The position numbers and the translations under genes were made by a program. Shown piece after piece: positions 1 to 8,698 of a stretch of 64,000 bases of DNA. Each line of letters starts with the position of its first letter. Position 1 is the stretch's first letter. The notes under the pieces were generated by a model that searched no databases, was not told the DNA's origin, and saw only the letters and a list, made by a program, of their open reading frames with translations. This stretch comes from Sphingobacterium lumbrici (GTDB lineage: Bacteria; Bacteroidota; Bacteroidia; Sphingobacteriales; Sphingobacteriaceae): the NCBI RefSeq assembly GCF_006476045.1, contig NZ_SRZY01000031.1, positions 1-64,000 of the forward strand, given 5' to 3'.

Positions 1-65
1 CCACTCTGGCGCCATTGGGCGACTAAGGACAACATTTTATCGCGCTTGCTTTCTATCAAATTCAT
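1..65 (-). CDS. IS66-like element accessory protein TnpA, N-terminal part (runs off left edge)
   Basis: On the minus strand an ATG at 65-63 opens a frame that stays open to the window edge. The 21 visible residues begin MNLIESKRDKMLSLVAQW and continue RQSG. The pattern of a short charged helix, then a W, then 'xSG' is how the small TnpA-type accessory proteins of IS66-family elements begin; in those elements TnpA lies before TnpB and the TnpC transposase. Only this N-terminus is visible, so the assignment rests on resemblance. The element would extend to the left, outside the window, and its right end should lie between about 66 and 100. I could not identify a terminal inverted repeat. Confidence 0.5.
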   Translation of the reverse strand, partial: MNLIESKRDKMLSLVAQWRQS

Positions 66-92
66 GCAAGCAAAGGTAATCCCAATAAAAAA

Positions 93-365
93 CTATTTAA
101 ATATGTACTTGATAGGCCGGATACGATTGAATGATGCGAAATGTGTAGCTATATTTTTGTAATCTTTTGATTTAAATATCTTTTCCTTTTTTATAATATT
201 TTGATTGTGTGTAATAGCATGCCTAAGCTCTGAAATAGTTTTCCAAAAAACAGAGAACTTCAATTTGTAATTATTGGATTCAGAATATTTATTGAAATTT
301 TCTTTAGTTGCTTTACGTATTAGCTTTAAAAGTGAATCACCTCCTGGGTATTTACCTCTGTCCAA
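93..365 (-). pseudogene. C-terminal fragment of a HEPN-like hypothetical gene
   Basis: A minus-strand open stretch of about 90 codons ends at the stop at 95-93. There is no credible start: two consecutive in-frame TAG codons lie just upstream (around 390) and only a TTG is available at 365. The product is lysine/asparagine rich and contains RHAITH, an R-x4-H motif as found at the active centre of HEPN ribonuclease or HEPN-like domains. It is followed by a basic C-terminal tail. It sits directly against the IS66-like edge, so the 5' part may have been lost through insertion or deletion. I do not recognise the full-length family. A short intact gene with a TTG start is the less likely alternative. 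Confidence 0.35.
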
Positions 366-627
366 CGGATTGAATTTTTTCGGTATCTACTAGTTTACCT
401 TAGTAATTTATAAAGCGACCAAAACAAAGTTATTCTTAGTTACAGATACTTTTTTTTGCTATACAGCATTTTCTTTTGTTCAGGATTAAACTTTTTGTTG
501 CAAATAAAAAGTTGATTTTTATTAATAACTTTGTTTTTTTTTGATAACCGCGCGGAATATATGGATGTAGAAAATAATATTTTGTTATTGAAGAATATCT
601 CTTCTACATTTAACTAAAACACTTAAA

Positions 628-2778
628 ATGAAATTAGACAAGTATCGTATTCTACTATTTGCCTTTCTGCTGATTGTGGGCACTACATCGGCACAAACTG
701 TTAAACAGTTGTTTGTATCTCCATCAGGAAATGATAAAGCAATCGGAACCATTGATAAACCTTTTGCAACATTAGCAAAGGCACGCACTGCAGTGAAGAC
801 CATTTTAGAGAATGAAAAAGGTGTTGCTATTCACGTGTATTTCAGAGAAGGGGACTATTTTTTCAAGAGTAGTGTACTGTTTGATCAGCTGGATTCAGGT
901 ACAGAAGATTCTCCTGTTACTTATTCCGCTTATCAGGACGAGTTGGTATCATTCTCAGGGGGTATTTCTTTGCCTGTAAATCTCGCTGTTCCGGTAAAGG
1001 ACAAAGCGATATTAACAAGGTTTCCGGTGTCAGCGAAGGATAAGATCTTGCAGATTAATTTGAAGAAAGCAGGGGTCATGGATTATGGTACATTGAAGCC
1101 TTATGGTTTTGGACGTCCTTATGAACCGGCACCGCTCGAATTATTCGTTAATAAGGAGGCCCTTATCCTGTCCCGTTTTCCAAATGATTCATTGATGCGT
1201 ATGGGTAAGGTTATCGATCCCGGCTCAGTACCTCGTAATGGGGACTTTTCGCAGCGTGGCGGCAAATTTCATTTTATGAATGATGCACCCAACCGTTGGT
1301 CGCAGGCCAAAGATGCCTGGATATCCGGTTTTTTTCACTACGGGTATGCTGACGATGCTGTACAGATAGCAGATTTAGACTTAAAGAATAAGATCATAAC
1401 TACAAAGCAGGAAACATTATACGGTTTTAAAAGTGGAGCTCAATTCAATAAGTTCTTCGCTTACAATCTGATGGAAGAAATAGATATGCCTGGAGAGTAT
1501 TATCTGGACCGGACCTCCGGTATTTTATACTTTTATCCTGTAGCGGACGACTTGGAATCTATCGAAGTATCTATGTTGGAAGAGCCATTGGTCCAATTAA
1601 AGGACGCTTCTTTTATTCACTTTAAGAAGATTACGTTTGAATGTTCGCGGGGTATAGGGCTATACATTGAAAATGGTCGTGAAAATAAGATAGACAGCTG
1701 TGTATTTCGTAATCTCGGAATTGTAGCCATCAATATGGGCAAAGGGGTAGAGCCTTTCAAACAACTGACTCATGAAGGTGATGGTGTAGTTGCTTCGGCT
1801 AAACTGGGAAGCTTGACAAACTATATTTATACGCACACTACCTTTAATCGAGAGGCCGGTATCGGCCATATCATCTCGAATTGTGAGATATACAATATAG
1901 GTTCGGGTGGGATCAGCTTGAGCGGAGGAGATCGTTTGACTTTGGAGAAAGGAAACAATCAGGTTGTCAATTGTAGCATTCATGATTTTAACAGAATCAA
2001 CCGTTCGTACAAGGCGGGCATAAATATAGATGGTGTGGGTAATATCATTCGTAATAATGAAATCTACAATTGTCCGGGTAGTGCAATTCTGTTACATGGC
2101 AACGATCATTTGATTGAATACAATTCCATCCACCATGCTGTTACGGATGGAGACGACATGGGTGCTGTTTATTATGGACGGGATCCTAGCGAACAGGGTA
2201 GTAAAGTACAATATAATTTCTTTCACCATATTGGCAATAATCATGGTCTTATTGTAGCCGTGTATCATGATGACGGAGCATGTGGGATGGAGGTTACCGG
2301 AAATATTTTCTATAAAGCGGGCTCTAGAAATATATTGATGGGTGGAGGTAGCGATAATGTGTATCGTAATAACATCTTTATAGGGCCTCAGCAGGCATTA
2401 CATCTTGACAATAGATTGATGAATTGGGCAAAGTCAAGTCTTGATAAAGACGGAATATTTCAAAAGCGACTTGAAGCGGTCAATTATAAAGATGAACCTT
2501 ATGCTGGTAGATATCCTCATCTGAGCAATTATTTTGAAGACAATCCGGCCTTGCCTAAGCGCAATTTTATTGAGCATAATGTATTTGTCGATATCAAGAT
2601 GATCCACTATGGAAGTCCGGCATGGTCTTACATCGGGAAGAACTATATTGGCAATGGTGATCCCGGATTTGAGGATTTCGAAGCTATGAATTTTCAGCTC
2701 AAATCAACATCAGAGATATTCAAATTATTACCGGAATTTAAAGCGATACCTTTCCATAAAATCGGTATTCAAAAATAG
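628..2778 (+). CDS. Secreted right-handed beta-helix protein, GH141-like glycosidase
   Basis: The 716-residue protein starts with a Sec signal peptide (hydrophobic core about residues 7-20, ending TSAQ). The motif LFVSPSGND followed by GTIDKPFATLAKAR is the usual entry of bacterial beta-helix enzymes (DUF1565-type start). Next come YFREGDYFF, DSGTEDSPVTY and VSFSGG, the arrangement of GH141-like proteins, a family that includes alpha-L-fucosidase and xylanase activities. Repeated strand units rich in 'N-x-I/V-x-N' (about residues 335-600) form the helix. It opens a run of three enzymes on one strand and lies 11 bp before the GH2 gene, so co-transcription is likely. A fucosidase role would suit the fucose-acid cassette near 41.5 kb, but a polysaccharide lyase or another beta-helix glycosidase remains possible. 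The ATG at 628 directly precedes the signal peptide. Confidence 0.7.
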   Translation: MKLDKYRILLFAFLLIVGTTSAQTVKQLFVSPSGNDKAIGTIDKPFATLAKARTAVKTILENEKGVAIHVYFREGDYFFKSSVLFDQLDSGTEDSPVTYSAYQDELVSFSGGISLPVNLAVPVKDKAILTRFPVSAKDKILQINLKKAGVMDYGTLKPYGFGRPYEPAPLELFVNKEALILSRFPNDSLMRMGKVIDPGSVPRNGDFSQRGGKFHFMNDAPNRWSQAKDAWISGFFHYGYADDAVQIADLDLKNKIITTKQETLYGFKSGAQFNKFFAYNLMEEIDMPGEYYLDRTSGILYFYPVADDLESIEVSMLEEPLVQLKDASFIHFKKITFECSRGIGLYIENGRENKIDSCVFRNLGIVAINMGKGVEPFKQLTHEGDGVVASAKLGSLTNYIYTHTTFNREAGIGHIISNCEIYNIGSGGISLSGGDRLTLEKGNNQVVNCSIHDFNRINRSYKAGINIDGVGNIIRNNEIYNCPGSAILLHGNDHLIEYNSIHHAVTDGDDMGAVYYGRDPSEQGSKVQYNFFHHIGNNHGLIVAVYHDDGACGMEVTGNIFYKAGSRNILMGGGSDNVYRNNIFIGPQQALHLDNRLMNWAKSSLDKDGIFQKRLEAVNYKDEPYAGRYPHLSNYFEDNPALPKRNFIEHNVFVDIKMIHYGSPAWSYIGKNYIGNGDPGFEDFEAMNFQLKSTSEIFKLLPEFKAIPFHKIGIQK

Positions 2779-2789
2779 AAATAAAAAAT

Positions 2790-5700
2790 ATGGATATTCA
2801 ACTGTTGAAACCACCTGTATTTACTCATCTTTACAGACTATGCTCATTTTTAGGCTTGCTTTTAATACATTTCAACGTGTATTCGCAGGACAAATTTGCC
2901 GATATAGGAACCCGTATATATGACACGAGGGTACATTTATTAGAACAACCTAAGCCTCCTGTATTAGCAGATGTTAATTTGCCTGTAACGCATAATCCGG
3001 CTTCGGTATTTAAAGCGGTTAAGCCTATTTCTACAAAGGAAGAACTGTATAATCAGCTGGCTGATTTAAAAACGCGCTACCTGCCATTTATGCAGAATCT
3101 GGCTCCTGTACCAATAGGAACCAGAAAGCAAATTCCACTATCGAGGTTCAATTGGCGTGTAGAATCATCCGAGGATCTTCTTAATTTCCCCTTTACATTA
3201 CAGGGGGGAGGCCAATGGGAAGAAGTTCAAATACCACACTACGGACCTCCTTTGGGACGAGCAGTTACTTATTATTATAAAGAAATCGATCTTGCAGCAA
3301 CTGATTTTGCAGCAGGTAATTTATTTATCTGCTTTAAAGGTGTAGATTATAAGGCATCTGTGTTTGTAAATGGTAGCTTATGTGGTTCACACGAAGGTTT
3401 TTTTGCTCCCTTTGAGTTTGAGATTTCCAAAATTGCTAAACCGGGGAAAAATCACCTGTTAGTGAAGGTGGAGAATGATTATACGACCACCGGAGGCAAA
3501 GACGATAAGGGCAATGAACTTGTTGGCAATAAAATTTATGCGGTAAGTGGGTTGGGCTATGACGACCCGGAGGAAGGCTGGCATCTATGTCCGGCTGGAA
3601 TGGGCATCTACCAAGATTGTTATATTGAATCTAGAGCAGCTTTGCATGTAAATGATATTTTCGTTCGCCCTAGATTAGAAACATCAACGGCAGAGGCCTG
3701 GATTGAAATTAATAATTTTGAACCCTATCCTGCAGATGCTACTCTACGTATTTCGGTATATGGACAGAACTTTGCAGAGACCGTAGTCGAGGATTTGGAA
3801 TATATCCCTTCTACCACGTATGTACCGGGTGTAGGTGATCTTGCCAAACCTGTAGATTGGCAGCAAACCAAGATGAAAATGGGTTATGGACCCAATTATT
3901 TGCGTGTTCCTATTGATATGAAATCATTCCGATTGTGGGAACCTGAGCATCCGTGGCTGTATCAGATTCAGGTCAAAGTGTATGATGGAAAGGGGCGTCT
4001 AACGGATACGCGTGTACAACAGTTTGGGATGCGGAGTTTTACGATGGATACGCTGAATACTCCTAAAGGTAAAATGTATCTCAATGGACAAATGATTCGC
4101 TTGCGCGGGGCCAACAGTATGGGCTTTGAACAACAGTCTGTATTTCGCAAAAACTGGGATCAGTTGATAGATGACCTGCTGTTAGCGAAGCTTTGTAATA
4201 TCAATTATTTGCGTTTTACACAGCGTCCTGTGCAAGATGAGGTATATGATTATTGTGATAAGTTGGGCTTATTGAATCAAACAGATCTTCCTTTATTTGG
4301 TAGTCTACGACGTAATCAATTTGCCGAAGCGATCAGGCAGGTGGAAGAGATGGAGCGGCTGGTTCGAAAACATCCGTCTACCATTTTGATTACTTATATC
4401 AATGAGCGGTTTCCAAATGCAGAAGGATTTCCACAGCGTAGTCTCAATACGGCCGATGAGTATTATCGTCTGTTCACCGCATTGGATCAAGCTGTATTAT
4501 TAAGTAATCCCGACAGGGTGATCAAAGCGGGAGATGGTGACTATGATCCACCTTCTCCGGGATTGCCGGATAGTCATTGTTACAATACCTGGTACAATGG
4601 GCATGGTTTGGCACTTGGAAAAATGTATCAGGGATATTGGCAGCCTGTAAAACCCGGATGGATGTATGCCTGCGGCGAGTTTGGTGCCGAAGGACTTGAT
4701 CCGTTGAACGTCATGCAAAAATATTATCCCGAGGCATGGTTGCCTCGAAATAAAGCAGAAGATGCGCTTTGGACTGCCAATAAGATTTCGAAGTCGCAGA
4801 CGCATCGCTTCCATTATATGTGGTACAATCCGCAGAAAAGCTTAAACGATTGGATTGAGGCGAGTCAGGATTATCAGGCATGGGCCATGAAATTTGTTGC
4901 CGAGACCTTTCGGAGAGACTCTAGGATGGTCTCTTTTGCCGTTCATTTGTTCATAGATGCGTGGCCGGCGGGTTGGATGAAGTCCATCATGGATGTTGAT
5001 CGTCAACCTAAAAAAGCTTATTTTACCTATCGGGATGCTTTAGCACCTCTTATGGTTTCGTTGCGTAGTGATCGTAGTAAGTTCTATTCCGGAGAGGAAA
5101 CTGCTTTTGAAACCTGGATATGCAATGATTTGAATAAGGCTCCTGAGGGGTATCAAATAAAATATCAGATTGAGAAAGAGGGGAAGGTTGTGCTGGCCAA
5201 TCAGGTTGTTGCACGAGTGCCTGTCAACAGTGCTGAGTTTCAGGGGTTCCTTAAATTCAAATCTCCAAACGTAGATCAACGTACTGCTTATATGTTACGT
5301 GTAGCGTTGGTTAATGAAAAAGAGGAAAGTATTTATCAGAATGAGTTTGCATTTGAGGTGTTCCCACAGCGGGTAGCTCCCCAAAATAAAATCCATATTA
5401 TAGGGGGAGAAGGCAGTCAGGTAGCGACCTTGGTTCAGCAAGCAGGTTATAGGGTAGTTTCTTCCGGAGAGGCAGCTGATGCGATACTGATCGGAGGCTT
5501 TGACCATTATAAAGTAAGACAGCATGAAATAGAGGGGTGGGCTAAATCCGGAAAAACAGTGCTGTTCATGGAGCTTCCTGAGGGACAATATTCCATAGCC
5601 AATACCACTGTTTCCATAGAGAAAAACAGTATGGGCGATTACTATTTTGCTTCGCCGATGACAGGGCATCCGGTGGTTAAGGATAATCAACCTTTTGATT

Positions 5701-5948
5701 TTAATTTATGGTACGATGGGAAGGAAAAATGTATTGCCCCTATACTTAGTCATACCATGTCCGGTGAAGGTTGGATACCAATTTTAACAAGCGGTAATTC
5801 CAACTGGCTGGGTGATAAAGGTACGGTGATGGCAGCCGGAGAGTTAAAATATGGTAAAGGTGTGTTTCGGATTTGTGAACTACAATTGATTGATCGGGTA
5901 GTTTGTAATCCAACGGCCATATTCTTTTTGGACAATATGTTAAAATAA
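2790..5948 (+). CDS. Glycoside hydrolase family 2 protein, large secreted form
   Basis: This 1052-residue protein has a signal peptide (hydrophobic stretch about residues 15-30, ending VYSQ). A GH2 sugar-binding jelly roll follows at about 125-280 (YYYKEIDL, FKGVDYKASVFVNG), then an Ig-like domain and a TIM barrel. ITYINERF places the likely acid/base at E539, in the usual GH2 N-E pair. CGEFGAEG places the probable nucleophile at E630. The C-terminal 250 residues are beta-rich plus an added domain (IHIIGGEGSQVATL onward) resembling the glutamine-amidotransferase-like folds appended to some glycosidases. GH2 covers beta-galactosidases, beta-mannosidases and beta-glucuronidases, and the sequence alone does not fix the sugar. 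The gene is 11 bp after the beta-helix gene and 40 bp before GH97. Confidence 0.82.
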   Translation: MDIQLLKPPVFTHLYRLCSFLGLLLIHFNVYSQDKFADIGTRIYDTRVHLLEQPKPPVLADVNLPVTHNPASVFKAVKPISTKEELYNQLADLKTRYLPFMQNLAPVPIGTRKQIPLSRFNWRVESSEDLLNFPFTLQGGGQWEEVQIPHYGPPLGRAVTYYYKEIDLAATDFAAGNLFICFKGVDYKASVFVNGSLCGSHEGFFAPFEFEISKIAKPGKNHLLVKVENDYTTTGGKDDKGNELVGNKIYAVSGLGYDDPEEGWHLCPAGMGIYQDCYIESRAALHVNDIFVRPRLETSTAEAWIEINNFEPYPADATLRISVYGQNFAETVVEDLEYIPSTTYVPGVGDLAKPVDWQQTKMKMGYGPNYLRVPIDMKSFRLWEPEHPWLYQIQVKVYDGKGRLTDTRVQQFGMRSFTMDTLNTPKGKMYLNGQMIRLRGANSMGFEQQSVFRKNWDQLIDDLLLAKLCNINYLRFTQRPVQDEVYDYCDKLGLLNQTDLPLFGSLRRNQFAEAIRQVEEMERLVRKHPSTILITYINERFPNAEGFPQRSLNTADEYYRLFTALDQAVLLSNPDRVIKAGDGDYDPPSPGLPDSHCYNTWYNGHGLALGKMYQGYWQPVKPGWMYACGEFGAEGLDPLNVMQKYYPEAWLPRNKAEDALWTANKISKSQTHRFHYMWYNPQKSLNDWIEASQDYQAWAMKFVAETFRRDSRMVSFAVHLFIDAWPAGWMKSIMDVDRQPKKAYFTYRDALAPLMVSLRSDRSKFYSGEETAFETWICNDLNKAPEGYQIKYQIEKEGKVVLANQVVARVPVNSAEFQGFLKFKSPNVDQRTAYMLRVALVNEKEESIYQNEFAFEVFPQRVAPQNKIHIIGGEGSQVATLVQQAGYRVVSSGEAADAILIGGFDHYKVRQHEIEGWAKSGKTVLFMELPEGQYSIANTTVSIEKNSMGDYYFASPMTGHPVVKDNQPFDFNLWYDGKEKCIAPILSHTMSGEGWIPILTSGNSNWLGDKGTVMAAGELKYGKGVFRICELQLIDRVVCNPTAIFFLDNMLK

Positions 5949-5988
5949 GGGTTTAGTGTAAATATTTAAATTTAATGCAAAATCGATT

Positions 5989-7869
5989 ATGTTAAAAATA
6001 ATATCCTTTCTATGCTGCTGTCTGGTCAGCATTCAACTATTAGTAGCTCAAGGTACTACCGAACTGCGTTCACCCAACGGGAGGTTGGTTTTTTCATTTA
6101 GTCTGTTGACGGATGGAAAACCGATGTATTCTGTTTCGGATCAAGGTAAGTCTATTGTATCCTCTTCTGTTTTGGGATTATCCGAATGGGATAGCGGATT
6201 TAAATTATCGGGTATAGAAAATACTGCCCGGGATACGGTTTGGCATCCTGTTTATGGTGAAAGAAATCAAGTCAGGGATTATTATCAGGAGATGAAAATT
6301 ACATTAATACGTAATAATAATCAACGACACAAGTTTCAGATTCTTGTAAGAGCTTATAATGAGGGGATCGCTTTTCGCTATTTATTACCTGAGGATCCTG
6401 ATGGTGGAATGGACATCAGTATCGCAAAAGATCTTACCGAATTTACTGTCCCAGAAGGAACTAAGGCTTGGTTTACCAATAGAGCACAGGGGGCTTATAG
6501 CTTACTGTCGCTGAAAAATTGGCCGGATGAGAGTGAAAGACCTTTAGTGTTGCAGTTGCCCGAGGGCGGTTTTGTATGTCTGGCAGAAGCGGAGATGGTA
6601 AATTATTCCCGAACTAAATTTATACTGAGTTCGGAAAAACCGAATACGATTCAGTGTTCGATGTATGATAAAGTCGATTTCTTCACACCCTTTGCTACAC
6701 CTTGGCGGGTAATCATGGTTGCTGATCGTGCAGGGCAATTGTTGGCAAATAACGATTTGCTATTGAATTTAAATCCGCCATCTGAGATCAACAATACCTC
6801 TTGGATTCAACCCGGTAAGGTGATGCGTGAGATGACTTTATCTATGAAAGGTGCCAAAGAGCTGGTTGATTTTGCTGTCAAACGCAAGATCCAATATATT
6901 CATTTTGATGCAGGATGGTACGGTTATGAATATGTGGTCGGTTCAGATGCAACTAAGGTGGATGTAGATCCGCGGCGTAATCCGAAGAGTGATCTTGAGC
7001 TGCAGGAAATTATTCGCTATGCCAATGGCAAAGGTGTTGGGGTATTTCTTTATGTCAATCAACGTGCGCTCTATAAGCAGTTGGATGAGTTATTACCGTT
7101 GTTTCAGCAATGGGGGGTACGTGGGATCAAATTCGGTTTTGTTGAAGTCGGTTCTCATAAATGGACTACCTGGTTACACGATGCGATCAAAAAATGTGCA
7201 AAGTACAATTTGATGGTTAATGTGCATGATGAATACAGACCTACAGGATTTAGTCGTACTTATCCTAATCTAATGACGCAGGAAGGTATACGCGGCAATG
7301 AAGAAATGCCTCCTGCAACGCAAAATACCATATTTCCTTTCACGCGTTTTATTGCAGGAGCTGCCGATTATACCATCTGTTACTATCAGCAACTGGGGTT
7401 AAAAGAAAATGTACCATCAGAACGAACCATAAAAACAACTTCCGGGCATCAATTGGCATTGTCTACTATTTTCTACAGCCCACTGCAATATATGTATTGG
7501 TATGATATTCCATCAAACGCTCAGGATGAGCCTGAATTGGAATACTTCGATAATATATCTACGGTATGGGATGATACGAGAATAATGGATGGAGAAATCG
7601 GACAATATATTACCATCGCTCGTCGTAAAGCAGAGGATTGGTTTGTAGGCACTATTACCAATAATGATGCGCGTGAATTAAAGATTTCGTTGGATTTTTT
7701 GACACCGGGAAAGAAGTATGAAGCATGTATTTACCATGATGATCCTGCTTCAAAAACCCGTACAAAAGTTTCTGTTAAGCGGATCAATGTGGATGTTAAT
7801 ACGGTGTTGGATGTCAAATTGATTGCGTCTGGCGGGCAGGCGATCTGGATACGGCCGTTATCTAAGTAA
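5989..7869 (+). CDS. Glycoside hydrolase family 97 enzyme
   Basis: A 626-residue secreted protein with signal peptide ending LVAQG. The N-terminal beta-sandwich starts TTELRSPNGRLVFSFSL, typical of GH97. A TIM barrel follows (IQYIHFDAGWYG near residue 304; HDEYRPTGFSRTYPN near 413) and a C-terminal beta domain. GH97 contains calcium-dependent exo-acting alpha-glucosidases (SusB, inverting) and alpha-galactosidases (retaining). Here the strand that carries the retaining-type Asp nucleophile reads IKFGFVEVG, with G383 at that place. HDEYRP (413-418) and TQEGIRGNEE (430-439) match the region where SusB has its catalytic-base and calcium glutamates. The protein therefore looks closer to the inverting type, though it could represent its own subgroup. 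It is the last gene before the sigma/anti-sigma pair. Confidence 0.85.
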   Translation: MLKIISFLCCCLVSIQLLVAQGTTELRSPNGRLVFSFSLLTDGKPMYSVSDQGKSIVSSSVLGLSEWDSGFKLSGIENTARDTVWHPVYGERNQVRDYYQEMKITLIRNNNQRHKFQILVRAYNEGIAFRYLLPEDPDGGMDISIAKDLTEFTVPEGTKAWFTNRAQGAYSLLSLKNWPDESERPLVLQLPEGGFVCLAEAEMVNYSRTKFILSSEKPNTIQCSMYDKVDFFTPFATPWRVIMVADRAGQLLANNDLLLNLNPPSEINNTSWIQPGKVMREMTLSMKGAKELVDFAVKRKIQYIHFDAGWYGYEYVVGSDATKVDVDPRRNPKSDLELQEIIRYANGKGVGVFLYVNQRALYKQLDELLPLFQQWGVRGIKFGFVEVGSHKWTTWLHDAIKKCAKYNLMVNVHDEYRPTGFSRTYPNLMTQEGIRGNEEMPPATQNTIFPFTRFIAGAADYTICYYQQLGLKENVPSERTIKTTSGHQLALSTIFYSPLQYMYWYDIPSNAQDEPELEYFDNISTVWDDTRIMDGEIGQYITIARRKAEDWFVGTITNNDARELKISLDFLTPGKKYEACIYHDDPASKTRTKVSVKRINVDVNTVLDVKLIASGGQAIWIRPLSK

Positions 7870-7979
7870 TATATAGTATTTGTCTTTGTTTCAGATGTAA
7901 TGAATGGCAATAGCATGATAAACTTTGTATATGATGACAATGGATTTGAATGCTGGCGGAGGTTCATCTTAAAGGTGGT

Positions 7980-8011
7980 TTTGGTGTAATAACATTTTTT
8001 GTATAACTTTA
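7980..8011 (+). promoter_or_regulatory. Probable Bacteroidetes-type promoter of the ECF sigma gene
   Basis: A TTTG at 7980-7983 is followed after exactly 20 bp by TAACTTTA at 8004-8011, one base from the Bacteroidetes -7 consensus TAnnTTTG. It lies 44 bp before the sigma factor start, in the only gap of reasonable size (185 bp) between the GH97 gene and the regulatory pair. Seen by eye only. Confidence 0.45.
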
Positions 8012-8054
8012 TTCCGAATATTGTGATTGAACCAAGAATGATCTAATAATCCTG

Positions 8055-8636
8055 ATGATGAAGTTACAAAGCGTACCGTGTACTTTAGATGTTTTTATAC
8101 AGTTTAAGGCTGGTAAAGAGTCGGCTTTCCGTACTTTATTTGAATATTATTATCCGATCTTATATCGGAAGATCTGCAAATTTTGTCCTAATGTGGTAGA
8201 GGCAGAAGAGATTACACAAGAGGTCTTTGTTCAATTATTTTTAAAGAGAGGAGAGATTAAAAATATTACCTCTATTTATCCATTTCTATATACTGTAGCT
8301 AAACGAATGGCGGTTTCTTATTTTCGAAAGCGCATCGTACGGCTTCGCTATCAACAAGAAGAATTGCAGCAATGGTCTGAAAGCTGTTTTCAGACGCAAG
8401 AAAAAATCGAGTTGAAGGAATTACAGACTTTGGTTGACAATGTCATTGAGGATTTGCCAGTTCAACAACAGCAGGTCTATCGAATGAATAAATTAGAAGA
8501 AAAAAGTTATGATGAGATTGCTAAAGAACTGGGCCTATCGAAACATACGGTACGTAATCATCTTTATTTAGCAACTAAGTTTGTCAGAATTAGTATGGAA
8601 AAAATCCTTTTTATAATTTTTTTATTAAAAATTTGA
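8055..8636 (+). CDS. RNA polymerase ECF sigma factor, FecI-like (locus A)
   Basis: This 193-residue protein has region 2 at about residues 10-85 (FRTLFEYYYPILYRK, EAEEITQEVFVQLF, YPFLYTVAKRMAVSYFRKR). Region 4 is at about 125-180 (DLPVQQQQVYRMNKLEEKSY, then DEIAKELGLSKHTVRNHLY, a helix-turn-helix). There is no extra C-terminal domain, as in the Bacteroidetes sigma-70 family-1 members that govern polysaccharide loci. Its direct partner is the FecR-like gene 62 bp downstream. Together with the STN-bearing SusC they form a trans-envelope switch that would drive the downstream SusC/SusD/sulfatase genes and perhaps the upstream enzymes. The second Met of the MMK start is an equally possible initiation codon. 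Confidence 0.9.
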   Translation: MMKLQSVPCTLDVFIQFKAGKESAFRTLFEYYYPILYRKICKFCPNVVEAEEITQEVFVQLFLKRGEIKNITSIYPFLYTVAKRMAVSYFRKRIVRLRYQQEELQQWSESCFQTQEKIELKELQTLVDNVIEDLPVQQQQVYRMNKLEEKSYDEIAKELGLSKHTVRNHLYLATKFVRISMEKILFIIFLLKI

Positions 8637-8698
8637 TTTTGCGTTGGTACGTTTGACTCTGTAGTGCGATTACATTTATAGAAAGCGCACCAGTTAAA

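Noticed and set aside
490..533. Promoter for the GH141-like gene (TAACTTTG at 526-533)
   Set aside because: The -7-like element is good, but no TTTG lies at the required 19-21 bp upstream; the nearest is 28 bp away, so I could not support a full promoter.
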